This document shows, one piece after another, positions 44,727 through 54,258 of a DNA stretch of 64,000 nt. The notes under the pieces were generated by a model. The model was not told the origin of the DNA and searched no databases. It saw nothing but the letters and a program-made list of their open reading frames with translations. Made by a program: the position numbers and the translations under genes. The number at the start of each line of letters is the position of its first letter. Within the stretch, counting starts at the first letter, position 1. Origin of the DNA: Fusibacter tunisiensis (lineage in GTDB: Bacteria > Bacillota > Clostridia > Peptostreptococcales > Acidaminobacteraceae); NCBI RefSeq assembly GCF_016908355.1, contig NZ_JAFBDT010000005.1, positions 1 to 64,000 on the forward strand, given 5' to 3'.

Positions 44727-46019
44727 TTATTGTCCAGAGATGGTGCCACCTTTTGTGTGGATCCACGGAAGGACACAATTGCCATAATTAATGCGTCTGT
44801 TACTGATGGCTTCAATTGCATTGATAAACTCAAAGAGGTTACCAGAAACCATTGTTTTTGTAATTGGATACTTAATTTCACCATCTTCAATATAAAAACT
44901 GTTTTTTGCGACGCCTGCAAAATCACCATCAGGCCCTGGACGTCCACCCGAAAAACGGTTTAGCAATATACCACGCTTTACATTTTTCACCATGTCCGCC
45001 AAACTTTTTTCACCAGGCTCAACAATAAAAGCATTGCCATAGTTGCCAGACCGGTTAAGTCCCACTTTGTTTGCCCCATATTGTGAAATCAAAAAGGATT
45101 TCAAGACACCATTTTCAATAATCGTCAAATCCTCTGCGACAAAGCCATCGCCTGTTATGGTATAGCCTGGCGCCAGCTCTGCTGAAGTGGGATTAGAGTG
45201 CCAAGTGAGCATTGGTGATGCCACCTGCTCGCCCATCTTATTCTTAAATTTACTGGAACCTGCAATTAATGACCCATCCGCAAGTGCCGCACCTGAGAGA
45301 TATTCTAAGAATTCTTCCAAGCAACTTGGGGCAATAATCACATCGCCAACGAATTTGCCTTCAAATGCTTTTGCATCCAGTTCTTTTATAGATTGGTCCA
45401 AAAGTTCTTCAAGGGCACCAAGTTCCAGAAGTTTCTTCTTGAGTTCGCAAGTGCTTGCGCCTGTGTAGTTAAAAGATGTAATGCGGTCGCCCTCTTTAGC
45501 GGAAAACATCATTGTAAAGCTGTAGTATCCACCGACTTCTTCTAATCTTACGCCATTTGAATTTGCAACATACTTGTGACGGCGGTCATAAGATAAAATA
45601 GCATCTCCATAAATGCTTTTATAGTTTGTTTTCATTTCAGCGTTTAAAGTTTCTAATGCTTCATACACCTGATCAAAATTTGGATTAAGAACACCAATTT
45701 CAAAAACTTTAGGCTCTGTGAATTCAGAAATATCACTGGCTTCATCAACCGGCGCTGCTTTAGATAAGTCCACCAATTTTTCAATTGCTGCATCAATTGC
45801 TTCAGTTGACTGCTTATTGATACTGGTGCTCGCTGCGCGTTGGTCTTTAATAAATTTGAAATTTAAGTCGAATTCTTCAGTGCTTCTAAGCAGTTTAACT
45901 GTATTATTTTCTGTATTGAGTTCGTGTTTTTCGCTAACAGAAAGTACCACCTGTGCCTTGTCAGCTCCCGCTTCTGCCATTTTGTCCAAGCAGTAGTCCA
46001 ATAAGTGTTTGTAGTCCAT
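44727..46019 (-). CDS. tldE: TldE/PmbA family metalloprotease subunit
   Basis: 430 residues. It matches TldE/PmbA: LDYCLDKMAEAGADKAQVVL, YSFTMMFSAKEGDRITSF, APSCLEEFLEYLSGAALAD and FSGGRPGPDGDFAGVAKNSF near the C-terminus. TldE is the partner without a zinc site that pairs with TldD to cleave unfolded or leader peptides (microcin B17-type, CcdA). It follows the tldD gene by 1 base. Confidence 0.92.
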   Translation of the reverse strand: MDYKHLLDYCLDKMAEAGADKAQVVLSVSEKHELNTENNTVKLLRSTEEFDLNFKFIKDQRAASTSINKQSTEAIDAAIEKLVDLSKAAPVDEASDISEFTEPKVFEIGVLNPNFDQVYEALETLNAEMKTNYKSIYGDAILSYDRRHKYVANSNGVRLEEVGGYYSFTMMFSAKEGDRITSFNYTGASTCELKKKLLELGALEELLDQSIKELDAKAFEGKFVGDVIIAPSCLEEFLEYLSGAALADGSLIAGSSKFKNKMGEQVASPMLTWHSNPTSAELAPGYTITGDGFVAEDLTIIENGVLKSFLISQYGANKVGLNRSGNYGNAFIVEPGEKSLADMVKNVKRGILLNRFSGGRPGPDGDFAGVAKNSFYIEDGEIKYPITKTMVSGNLFEFINAIEAISNRRINYGNCVLPWIHTKGGTISGQ

Positions 46020-46020
46020 C

Positions 46021-47400
46021 TTATTTACCTCCTACATTGATTTTACATTTAATGGCAGGGCCACCCATACCAACAGGAATTGGTTGCTTTTTGCCACACA
46101 TTCCCGCAGCGGTCCATTTCATTTCGTTGGAAACCATTGTCACTGACGACAACACATCAAATGCTCTCCCAGATATGGTTGTGTTTTTAATTGCTTTACC
46201 CAATTTACCATTTTTAATCTCATACCCTTCAGATACCCCAAACATGAATTCGCCTGTTGTATCGGCTTGTCCGTTGCTTGTTTTTTTGAAATAATAGCCA
46301 TCTTCTATGGAAGCGATCATTTCCTCTAGTGTGGATTCACCAGGAAGAATTGCCGTATTGCGCATCCGAATTAAGGGTTCGTCAGAATATTGCCATGCCC
46401 TTGCATTTCCATAGTTTTCATGCCCAAATTCTCTTGCAGAATCCCGGTTGTGCATAAAGCACTTAAGTATTCCATTTTGAATAATAGGTGCATCCTGGCA
46501 CTTTACGCCTTCGTCATCCACAAAAATTGGAACTGGAAGCAAGTCTCCATTGTAACTATGGGCAAAATCAATCAATGAGACCAAAGGACTTGCCACCTGC
46601 TTTTCAAGATAATCGCCAGCAATAGACCCATTTCGAACCAGGTCTGCCTCAACTGTATGCCCAAAGGCTTCGTGTGCAAGGATTCCTGCCAGATTGGCAT
46701 CTAAAATCACTTCATGATAGCCTGCTACTGCATGAACACCCTCATTTTTGAGCATTAAGCTCTGGTAAAGTGCATCAATATCCGCTTTAATGTCTTCTAC
46801 AGTTGTCAAGTGGTCTTCGAGTTGACCGATACCACCATAAACTTCACCAAGCTCACAAGGTTCACCGTCTTTTTCTGCAGTAAGTCCAATATGAAATACA
46901 GTTCTAGGCCATAAGAGATAGGATTCTGTTCCATCAGAAGTTACCAAGTGTTTTTCCATTTCAAGACAAGACAAAACGATGAGTCTTGATACTAAATTTG
47001 GATAAGTGTCTTGAATGTAAGCGTCGACACTTTTCATGTAGTCTGTAATTTGTTCTTGCGTCCATCTTTCTTTTTGAGTTGAAAAGTCTTTTGTTTCATG
47101 AACGGCTTCAGATTTAAATGGTTCTTGTGGGTGATCCTTCTTTGATGCTAAAAATTTGGCGTTTTCCCAAGCTTGGTCTACAACTTTTCGAATGGTTTCA
47201 TCTGAAATTTCAGCTTGAGACGAAAACCCAAAACAACCATCCTTATACGCTCTTGCGCTAACACCACCTGTTGAACTCTTGTCATTGCGCACAAGATTGC
47301 CATTCATCATGACCATTGAAAAACTTCGATTTTCCTGAACACGCAGTTCACAGTAAGGCTTCATCTGAGCCACATACTGACTTAAATCCTGTTTTGCCAT
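46021..47400 (-). CDS. tldD: TldD family zinc metalloprotease
   Basis: 459 residues. The zinc site is in LAGILAHEAFGHTVEADLV (HExxxH) with a later Cys region MCGKKQPIPVGMGGPA. N-terminal SFSMVMMNGNLVRND and VSEGYEIKNGKLGKAI are conserved. With TldE it forms a heterodimeric peptidase used in peptide maturation. The pair forms a small operon starting at 47400; AAGGGGG precedes the ATG. Confidence 0.92.
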   Translation of the reverse strand: MAKQDLSQYVAQMKPYCELRVQENRSFSMVMMNGNLVRNDKSSTGGVSARAYKDGCFGFSSQAEISDETIRKVVDQAWENAKFLASKKDHPQEPFKSEAVHETKDFSTQKERWTQEQITDYMKSVDAYIQDTYPNLVSRLIVLSCLEMEKHLVTSDGTESYLLWPRTVFHIGLTAEKDGEPCELGEVYGGIGQLEDHLTTVEDIKADIDALYQSLMLKNEGVHAVAGYHEVILDANLAGILAHEAFGHTVEADLVRNGSIAGDYLEKQVASPLVSLIDFAHSYNGDLLPVPIFVDDEGVKCQDAPIIQNGILKCFMHNRDSAREFGHENYGNARAWQYSDEPLIRMRNTAILPGESTLEEMIASIEDGYYFKKTSNGQADTTGEFMFGVSEGYEIKNGKLGKAIKNTTISGRAFDVLSSVTMVSNEMKWTAAGMCGKKQPIPVGMGGPAIKCKINVGGK

Positions 47401-47500
47401 ATTACCCCCTTGTAATAATTCATCTTAAACTATGACACGTTGTTAATAAAGTTGCTAAATTCAGTATAAAATAATTTATATGACTCCGCAAGGTCCAATT

Positions 47501-47537
47501 GGGGACGGAGGAAAAACGGACCCCTGACCTGTCCCCC
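47501..47537 (+). repeat. REP-like single-arm repeat
   Basis: GGGGACGGAGGAAAAACGGA... to CTGTCCCCC, plus orientation, 13 bases after the stop of the sensor kinase gene (which reads on the minus strand). It shares its CCCCCGTT end with the copy at 52462-52498. Confidence 0.9.
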
Positions 47538-47550
47538 GTTGACTCAAATT

Positions 47551-48960
47551 TTAACTGTTTACTGGTAATTGCACCGTAATTGAAGTTCCCACACCTTCGG
47601 TACTCTCTACAATTATTTCACCTGCATGACTATTCTTCACAATGTCATAGACTATAGACATGCCCAACCCTGTTCCTTTTCCAATTTTCTTTGTCGTATA
47701 AAATGGCATAAAAAGTTTGTTTTTCACTTCGTCCGTCATGCCAATGCCATTGTCAACAATTTGAATTTCCACAATTTTGCGCTCGTTTTTATCGCGTTTC
47801 GTTCTTGTGCTAATTTCTAGACATCCCTCTCCAGGGGAATTCGGATGGGCCTCTTTGATTGCATCCAGCGCATTGACAATTAAATTAAGCAAAACTTGGT
47901 TTATTTTACCACCATAGGCCTGAATCATTGGAATGGGTGTATCTATATTAAGTTTCAATGCACCCAATCCCGACAATCGACTTTTTATAATTACCAGCGT
48001 ATTTTCAATGCCTTCTTTTACATCATAGGGTTCATAATCCGTCATGCGATCAATTCTAGAAAAAATCCGCATACTTTTTATGATTTTCTTTACGCGCACA
48101 AGACCTTCATTGATATCCGAAAAAACATCATCTAAATCTTCAACAATGTAGGTCAATTCTTTTCGATCCGAATCTGATAAAGCCGGTTTTTCATTGCGTT
48201 CCAAACAATATTCTGCATACCCCTTCAAGATGTTGGCATAATTTTGGAGCGTTTTTTGGTTGCTCATGACAAACCCCAAGGGATTATTGATCTCGTGTGC
48301 AACCCCTGCTGCCAATTGGCCAATTGCCACCAATTGCTCCTGCTGAATCAGTTGCGCCTGAAGATGTTTAAGAGATTCCAGTGAGACTTCAAGTTCTTTT
48401 TTTGCATTATGGATTTCTTTTTCAGCGGACAATCGATTAAACACACTTGAAAAAAACTCTGCTGCAATGCTGAGGACCGTCATATCTTCATCATGCCAAT
48501 TCCCAGTAGCGTCCACATTATCAAAGCCAACAAATCCATTTAAAATCCCTCTTTGCATGAGGGGCATAATCAGGGCAGATTTCACACTTTGAAGCTCCAA
48601 AATTTCTCTCTCTGCTTGCGCTTCATCGCCAAGTTTTGAAACATCCTTTATATTTAAAATGTCACCCTCTTTTATTTGAGCCATCCACCAAGGAAAACTG
48701 TTGATTTTTTGATTTTGTAAGCGTTCCATTTCTGATGCAACACCCTCTCGACACCACTCATAGGTATTGTTCATGAAAATACCATCTTCCTGAAATTCGA
48801 AAATATATGCCCGGCTTGCACGGCTGTATTTCCCAATTTCTTCAAGCGCATGATTGATACTATCTGTTGGATTTTCAAGCATCACAAAATTTCGCGCTAT
48901 TCCAGAAACAATTCTTTCAAGTGCTAACCTGTGTTGAAAACGTTCTTCCAAACAATCCAT
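47551..48960 (-). CDS. GAF-domain sensor histidine kinase
   Basis: 469 residues, cytoplasmic. A GAF domain (about 15-180) and a coiled coil are followed by a HisKA-like dimerisation domain with the phospho-acceptor in LAAGVAHEINNPLGFVM (His about 225) and HATPase with N-box NQVLLNLIVNALDAI, G1 DNGIGM and G2 GKGTGLGMSIV. It would autophosphorylate on His in response to a small ligand or redox signal. It is the last gene of a four-gene signalling operon and has no receiver of its own. Confidence 0.88.
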   Translation of the reverse strand: MDCLEERFQHRLALERIVSGIARNFVMLENPTDSINHALEEIGKYSRASRAYIFEFQEDGIFMNNTYEWCREGVASEMERLQNQKINSFPWWMAQIKEGDILNIKDVSKLGDEAQAEREILELQSVKSALIMPLMQRGILNGFVGFDNVDATGNWHDEDMTVLSIAAEFFSSVFNRLSAEKEIHNAKKELEVSLESLKHLQAQLIQQEQLVAIGQLAAGVAHEINNPLGFVMSNQKTLQNYANILKGYAEYCLERNEKPALSDSDRKELTYIVEDLDDVFSDINEGLVRVKKIIKSMRIFSRIDRMTDYEPYDVKEGIENTLVIIKSRLSGLGALKLNIDTPIPMIQAYGGKINQVLLNLIVNALDAIKEAHPNSPGEGCLEISTRTKRDKNERKIVEIQIVDNGIGMTDEVKNKLFMPFYTTKKIGKGTGLGMSIVYDIVKNSHAGEIIVESTEGVGTSITVQLPVNS

Positions 48961-48969
48961 ACTGGCCTC

Positions 48970-50172
48970 CTAGTTCGTAAGCAAAGATGCTAAATAGTCT
49001 TCAATCGCTAGTTGATGACGGGTTAAGTTTCCATTTGCATCACAAAATTCTTTGTCCAACGCATATTGAAATTGAGTAAGGCCCAGCAAACCAAAAGCCA
49101 CATGGCTCACCAAATGCACCATTGCAACCAATTCTTTGTTGACGATAAGCTCCGGTTTAGGTTCTCTATAGTGATATGCCACTTCAATAATGTCAAAGGG
49201 GAGTTCCCACCAATTCAACAAAAATGATCCAATTTCAGGATGCCTTACTGGTAAAAATTCAGTTTCTAAAGCATCAAAAATAGATTGATTATTATCCGTT
49301 TGGGAATGCTGGAGTTCTTTCTCAACAGCCTCTATTAATTCCAAGTACAAGTCTGTCTTAACAGTTGCCAAAAAAAGGAGGCCAAGTGTGTGCATTAATC
49401 CAGCCGTTCCTTGATGATTTGGTAGACTTTTGCCATAACACAAACTATATAAGTATGCAACACCTTGGTTTACCAAAGATGCATGTTGCCAAAGGTCTTT
49501 TGCATAAGGCATGTATGCTGCCCGCTCAAAAACTGAATTCGTAAGTATGATCTGGCGAACATTACTCATCCCCAACATAACAATTGCCTGTTGAACCGAG
49601 CCTGTATGAAGCCCATAATAGGCAGTATTGGCAATGCGAAGTAATTTCCCTGCAATTGCAGGATCCGAATCCACCAACCTTGCAACTTCCTGGGCAGAAG
49701 CCTCTTTTTCAATTAAATCCGTAATTTTTGCATATAAATCCGGTATGGTTGGCAACGAACCCAATCCATTGATTTCTTGTAGCAAGCTAGGATCAGCAAG
49801 TTGATCATTCATACGAATCAAGCCTTCAATTTTAGATAAAAGTTGGTCATTGTCCCACGGTTTATAGATGTATAGCCTTGCTAGACCCGAGTCCAAGGCC
49901 GCTAAAATCTGGCGGCTATCTGTATAACCACTCAGTGCTATACGAATTACTTTCGGCTGCATACGCTTAACAGCGTGCATTAGTGCAATGCCGTCCATTT
50001 CAGGCATGCGAATATCCGTAACCAAAATGTCAATTTTATTTGATTCTAAATACTGAATCAGATCCCCGCCTTTATCGAAAAACAAACATGTATAATCCGT
50101 TTGAAAAAAAAGACGTTTCAGCGCCCTCAATATTTGCTGTTCATCATCTACAAATGCAATTACTTTCGACAT
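48970..50172 (-). CDS. Response regulator with HDOD output domain
   Basis: 400 residues. The receiver domain (1-125) has VDDEQQIL, the phosphorylatable Asp in DILVTDIRMPEMDG and Lys in IYKPWD. The HDOD domain (about 135-330) has the patterns LPTIPDLYAKITDLIE, LVDSDPAIAGKLLRIANTAY and QAIVMLGMSNVRQIIL, lacking the full HD-GYP catalytic set. HDOD proteins act in signalling, often with c-di-GMP. AGGAGGCGCC precedes the ATG. It is third in the operon. Confidence 0.9.
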   Translation of the reverse strand: MSKVIAFVDDEQQILRALKRLFFQTDYTCLFFDKGGDLIQYLESNKIDILVTDIRMPEMDGIALMHAVKRMQPKVIRIALSGYTDSRQILAALDSGLARLYIYKPWDNDQLLSKIEGLIRMNDQLADPSLLQEINGLGSLPTIPDLYAKITDLIEKEASAQEVARLVDSDPAIAGKLLRIANTAYYGLHTGSVQQAIVMLGMSNVRQIILTNSVFERAAYMPYAKDLWQHASLVNQGVAYLYSLCYGKSLPNHQGTAGLMHTLGLLFLATVKTDLYLELIEAVEKELQHSQTDNNQSIFDALETEFLPVRHPEIGSFLLNWWELPFDIIEVAYHYREPKPELIVNKELVAMVHLVSHVAFGLLGLTQFQYALDKEFCDANGNLTRHQLAIEDYLASLLTN

Positions 50173-50180
50173 GGCGCCTC

Positions 50181-51368
50181 CTAAGCTTTTCCAACTGGCA
50201 ACAGTACTGTAAATTCAGTGCCATTTCCCAATTCTGATTTTGCCATAATTTTTCCTTTATGTTCATGCACAACAATGTCATAGGATAGGCTCATACCAAG
50301 ACCGGTTCCCGATCCTACTGGCTTTGTTGTAAAAAAAGGGTTATAAAGCCTCTGTAGGGTCTCTTCATCCATTCCAGTACCATTATCAACGAACTTAATT
50401 TCAACCGTTTCATCCTGGGAAATGTACTTGGTCTCAATTCTTATTTGTCCAGTACGCCCATCCTCCTCTTGTGCACTTTTTATGGCGTCTGCCGCATTGA
50501 TAAGAATATTCAAAAAGACCTGATTTATTTTCCCGCCATTTGCGTAAATCAAGGGGACATTACCAAACTCAATTTGAACATCGGCTATGTATTTATACCG
50601 ATGTCGCGCCACATTCAATGTGTCACGAATGCCTTGTTCTACGTCAAACTGGTTAATTTCAGAAATATTGTCAATTCTGGAAAAACTTCTGAGCGAATCC
50701 ACAATTTCTTTAATGCGATCAACGCCAAAAGCTAAATCTTCAAAAATTTCTTGGATGTCAGTGTCCAAATCAAAAATATGTTGATTTTTCCCAGATTTCC
50801 AATTCTGGTAATATTTTTTCAGTGTGTGAATGTTACTTGAAATGTATCCAACTGGATTGTTAATTTCGTGTGCAATCCCAGCTGCCAATTGTCCAACTGC
50901 AGCCATCTTTTCCGCTTGTACCATTTGATTTTTAGCCAATGTGAGTTCTTGGTTAAGTCTATTTAAGCTTTGAATAAGGTGATGTTGTCTAATGGCACCT
51001 TTCAGCCTAGATGTCAAAGCGACGTCTTGAATGGGTTTACTGATAAAATCACTTGCGCCCAAATCAAAACATTTTGATAAGGTTTGGTCATCTCCCATCC
51101 CTGTAATCATAATAGTTTGCACTTCACCTTTTAAAATTCTTTCTTGCAGATGCATGAGAACTTCAATTCCGTCCACCTTCGGCATCATAATATCAAGAAG
51201 AATTATGTTGGGTTCATAAGTTCCAAAAAGTGCCAAGGCTTGATCGCCATCTTCTGCCATTTCAATCTGCATTTCTTGAGGCGTAAAATGCGTGTTAAGC
51301 AAATCCCTTATTGTCATTCGAATTAATTTGCTATCATCTACGATTAAAACTTTAATTGTTTCCTTCAT
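50181..51368 (-). CDS. Receiver-histidine kinase hybrid
   Basis: 395 residues. An N-terminal receiver (1-125) with VDDSKLIRMTI, Asp in IILLDIMMPKVDG and Lys in FISKP is joined to a kinase core with LAAGIAHEINNPVGYISSN (His about 165), N-box NQVFLNILINAADAI and G-boxes DNGTGMD and GSGTGLGMSL. It is likely controlled by phosphorylation of its own receiver rather than by a sensor domain. CAGGAGTAAGCAA precedes ATG. It is second in the operon and its kinase core is a close relative of the kinase encoded last. Confidence 0.9.
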   Translation of the reverse strand: MKETIKVLIVDDSKLIRMTIRDLLNTHFTPQEMQIEMAEDGDQALALFGTYEPNIILLDIMMPKVDGIEVLMHLQERILKGEVQTIMITGMGDDQTLSKCFDLGASDFISKPIQDVALTSRLKGAIRQHHLIQSLNRLNQELTLAKNQMVQAEKMAAVGQLAAGIAHEINNPVGYISSNIHTLKKYYQNWKSGKNQHIFDLDTDIQEIFEDLAFGVDRIKEIVDSLRSFSRIDNISEINQFDVEQGIRDTLNVARHRYKYIADVQIEFGNVPLIYANGGKINQVFLNILINAADAIKSAQEEDGRTGQIRIETKYISQDETVEIKFVDNGTGMDEETLQRLYNPFFTTKPVGSGTGLGMSLSYDIVVHEHKGKIMAKSELGNGTEFTVLLPVGKA

Positions 51369-51393
51369 TTGCTTACTCCTGTTCTTGCCTCTA

Positions 51394-52449
51394 TTAACCC
51401 CATTCCAAAGGCATTTTAAGGTTTATTACCTGTCTTCCATTTTTGGAAACCTGCCGCAATTCCATATAAGGCTTTAGCCAATCCGACAGGGTGTTGAAAT
51501 TTGCCTCAAAGTTCCCTGGTGTTTCATTTTCTTCTAATTGTATGTCTATTAAAATGCTTATATAGATCGGCGCTCTTTCTTTTACTGTTAATTCCGCATC
51601 AAGGTTTCCAGATACTTCTATATGCAAGGCGGAAATCAAATGTTCTGCTGTGGCTATTTTAATCAAAATCATCAATACTTTGGGGATCAAATCAACGGAT
51701 CCATGTCCTTTAACTTTTACGGTGTCATGCTTTGATAGTGTCGGTTCAATTGGCAAATTAATTCTTTTAAGGAGGCTGGCGATTTTTTCTGCTACCAGCG
51801 TATAATCCATTGGCACGGTCTCAACTGGAAACATTAAATTAACCATCCGGGCCATCTTATGTGCCTGCCTAATCTTTTTTGCATGAAGGTCATTTCGGTC
51901 ACAATTCAATTCAATTAACAAGTCCTCTATTTCATCAAATGCTGTTTGATTCACATGCTTTAAGGTTTCAAGATTTTGAAGCAATACTTTTTTCTTATGA
52001 TCAAATTTATTGAGCAGATTTTGATACAGTTGATTTCGCATTTCCAGTCGCTCTGAATCTGTCTGTTTGTTGGCTAGAAATGTTGCATATTCAATGGCTT
52101 CTTGTATAGCCGGTCTTAGTTCTTCATCCACATCCCATGGTTTTAAGATAAATCTAAAAATATCCCCTTGATTGATTGTAACAACCATTTGACTGATTTG
52201 TGTATACCCAGACAACACGATTCGAACGGTATTTGGGTAATGCTGTTTTACTATTTTTAAAAGTTCAAGTCCGTTCATACCGGGCATTCGCATATCTGTC
52301 AAAATAACATCAATTACATGCTTTTCCATAATTTCAAGCGCTTCGGCACCACTTCCCGCATAATACTGGTCATACGGCTCTCCATTCAGGCTCCTTTTCA
52401 AACTTTTCAAAATCATCGGTTCATCATCTACAAACAAAATCGCCGGCAT
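51394..52449 (-). CDS. Response regulator with helical output domain
   Basis: 351 residues. The receiver domain (1-125) has FVDDEPMIL, the Asp in DVILTDMRMPGMNG and Lys in FILKPWD. A coiled region and an uncharacterised C-terminal domain of about 200 residues follow; the latter resembles a degenerate ATPase-like fold without clear motifs. It is the first gene of the operon. GGGAGGTGCGT precedes ATG 52449. The REP-like repeat at 52462 lies only about 12 bases upstream, so the promoter must lie in or beyond the repeat. Confidence 0.82.
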   Translation of the reverse strand: MPAILFVDDEPMILKSLKRSLNGEPYDQYYAGSGAEALEIMEKHVIDVILTDMRMPGMNGLELLKIVKQHYPNTVRIVLSGYTQISQMVVTINQGDIFRFILKPWDVDEELRPAIQEAIEYATFLANKQTDSERLEMRNQLYQNLLNKFDHKKKVLLQNLETLKHVNQTAFDEIEDLLIELNCDRNDLHAKKIRQAHKMARMVNLMFPVETVPMDYTLVAEKIASLLKRINLPIEPTLSKHDTVKVKGHGSVDLIPKVLMILIKIATAEHLISALHIEVSGNLDAELTVKERAPIYISILIDIQLEENETPGNFEANFNTLSDWLKPYMELRQVSKNGRQVINLKMPLEWG

Positions 52450-52461
52450 ACGCACCTCCCT

Positions 52462-52498
52462 GGGGACGGAGGAAAAACGGTCCTATGACCTGTCCCCC
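52462..52498 (+). repeat. REP-like single-arm repeat
   Basis: GGGGACGGAGGAAAAACGGTCCTATGACCTGTCCCCC in plus orientation, split into the arms GGGGACGG and CTGTCCCC. It sits between the esterase stop and the signalling operon start. Confidence 0.9.
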
Positions 52499-53346
52499 GT
52501 TACACTGTTTAAAAAGTCAACTATCGCTTCAAAAATTCCTCTAACCCGTTTTTCTTCTATTGAATGATCAAATCCATGCCCTGCATTTTCAACAGTTATA
52601 AGCCTTGACACAACGCCTAACGCACAAAGCTTTTTATGTATTTTACAGGATTCTTCATACGGAACATCCCTGTCCCCATCACCATGAACCAGTACTGTTG
52701 CTGGATAGCCACCATCAAAGCGTTCTAGCGGACTGTATTCCTTCCACTCCTCTGAGTGCAAACTGACATCAAATCCAGCAACATGATCAAGCCACTTACC
52801 CTGCTGTCTTAAATACAAATAGTATAAAAACCGCTCCATTTTGCCATCCGATACCGCTTCATTGCCGATAACAGATTCAGCCATTTCTAAACTAATCCGT
52901 TTTCGCGTTAAATAATAAGGGCTTGGCTTTTTATACCACTCACTGGTGATGCTCCCATAACCATAAATCGAGACCACAGCAGCCGGCGCATACCCCTCAT
53001 ACGTCGCCAACAACAAGGCCAAATACCCGCCTGCTGATCTCCCCATATAAATCAGTTTAGACATATCGAGTTTCACCATAAACCCATCAAATGTTTTAAT
53101 AAAGTCTATTGCATCTTTTAAATCATTTACAATTTCAACCAACTTTGTTTCAGGCGCTAAACGATAATCAACCGAAATGACATTATAGCCCGATTCGATA
53201 AAAAACCGTACCTGTTCATCGGTCATTTCACGACGATTTCCAAAAATTAAACCACCACCATGAAAATATATAATAACAGGTTTTCCATCATTTTCTGCAT
53301 ATACATCCATTTCAAGAGTGCAAAAATCAACTTTCTTATAAACCAA
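52483..53346 (-). CDS. Alpha/beta hydrolase, esterase/lipase family
   Basis: 287 residues. Hormone-sensitive-lipase/carboxylesterase features: oxyanion motif IYFHGGGLIFGNRR, nucleophile elbow YMGRSAGGYLALLL (Ser), acid HGDGDRDVPYEESC (Asp) and His in ENAGHGFDHSIE. No signal peptide, so it is probably cytoplasmic. I place the start at TTG 53346 with GGAGG 9 bases upstream; the frame stays open into the REP-like repeat as far as 53406. The stop lies within the repeat at 52462-52498, so the C-terminal residues TGDRS are repeat-encoded. Confidence 0.85.
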   Translation of the reverse strand: MVYKKVDFCTLEMDVYAENDGKPVIIYFHGGGLIFGNRREMTDEQVRFFIESGYNVISVDYRLAPETKLVEIVNDLKDAIDFIKTFDGFMVKLDMSKLIYMGRSAGGYLALLLATYEGYAPAAVVSIYGYGSITSEWYKKPSPYYLTRKRISLEMAESVIGNEAVSDGKMERFLYYLYLRQQGKWLDHVAGFDVSLHSEEWKEYSPLERFDGGYPATVLVHGDGDRDVPYEESCKIHKKLCALGVVSRLITVENAGHGFDHSIEEKRVRGIFEAIVDFLNSVTGDRS

Positions 53347-53364
53347 ATTCTCCCACCTCCGGTT

Positions 53365-53400
53365 GGGGACGGAGGAAAAACGGACCCCTGACCTGTCCCC
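53365..53400 (+). repeat. REP-like single-arm repeat
   Basis: GGGGACGGAGGAAAAACGGA... to CTGTCCCC, plus orientation, core identical to 47501-47537. It lies about 10 bases upstream of the esterase ribosome site. Confidence 0.9.
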
Positions 53401-53563
53401 AATCAAAATATATCTATTATAATATTACCACATTTCCTCTCATTCATTCTATAATCCAAAAAGTATTCAAAAGATTTCCACATAATGAGATGATTATTAG
53501 GCTTAAAAAGGGTAATAAACTTACAACTCGAAGATTTAAACTTATATTAACCGGGAGGTTGAC

Positions 53564-54175
53564 ATGAAACTAAACGATAAAACCACAATTGTAACAGGGG
53601 CAAGTGGCGGGGTCGGAATTGAATTGGTTAAAGAGCTTCTTAATAAAGGCGCTACAGTGATTGCTGTAAACAGAAACACAGAAAGTCTTTTCAAATTTAG
53701 AGAATCTCTTAGCTCAGCTGATAGGTTACACATTTATTCAGTGGATGTAACGCAACGAGATCAAGTGAATAATGCTGTAACGGAAATGCTAAAACAAGTA
53801 GGACATCTTGACGGTCTGATAAATAATGCAGGGATTATACAGCCATTCATTCCCGTGGCATCTTTAGATTGGTCTAAAATTAAACAAGTGATGAACGTCA
53901 ACTTTTATGGACAACTAAACTTCATAAAAGCGCTGCTTCCCGAATTTTTGAGTCGTCCCGAAGCTCATATTATAAACATTGGTAGTATGGGCGGATTCCT
54001 GCCCGTACCTGGGCAAGTTGTTTACGGGGTTTCAAAAGCTGCAACTTTAATCCTAAATGCAATGGAAAAAAACAAGCTTTCAATACGAATTGGAAAAGAC
54101 AGTAAAATTTTCTTTTTCTTATATAAATTTTTCCCTAAATTTGCGATTCATACAATCAGTAAGTTTCTCAAATAA
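53564..54175 (+). pseudogene. Short-chain dehydrogenase/reductase with an internal deletion
   Basis: 203 codons against about 260 in the family. The Rossmann start TTIVTGASGGVGIELVKELL (TGxxxGxG), NNAG, and YGVSKAA (YxxxK) are present. The chain then jumps directly to MEKNKLSIRIGKDSKIFF, the usual C-terminal end of this SDR group (EKNKxRIxVGKDxK). About 60 residues after the catalytic Lys are missing, including the PG segment and substrate loop. The frame stays open but activity is doubtful. Its ATG has CGGGAGGTTGAC upstream. It stands alone between two repeats of opposite orientation. Confidence 0.78.
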
Positions 54176-54183
54176 ATGCATAA

Positions 54184-54214
54184 AAAATCCCACTCATTAC
54201 CAGAAGTGGGATTT
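54184..54214 (+). terminator. Terminator of the SDR gene
   Basis: AAATCCCACT/AGTGGGATTT hairpin 9 bases after the stop codon, bidirectional in form. Confidence 0.75.
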
Positions 54215-54222
54215 CTTCATTT

Positions 54223-54258
54223 AGGGACAGGTCAAGGGTCCATTTTTCCTCCGTCCCC
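54223..54258 (-). repeat. REP-like single-arm repeat (3' of GGDEF-EAL gene)
   Basis: Complementary orientation: GGGACAGGTCAAGGGTCCATTTTTCC... to CGTCCCC. The CCATTTTT variant is shared with 56578-56613, on the other side of the same gene. It supplies the last codons of the GGDEF-EAL gene. Confidence 0.9.
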
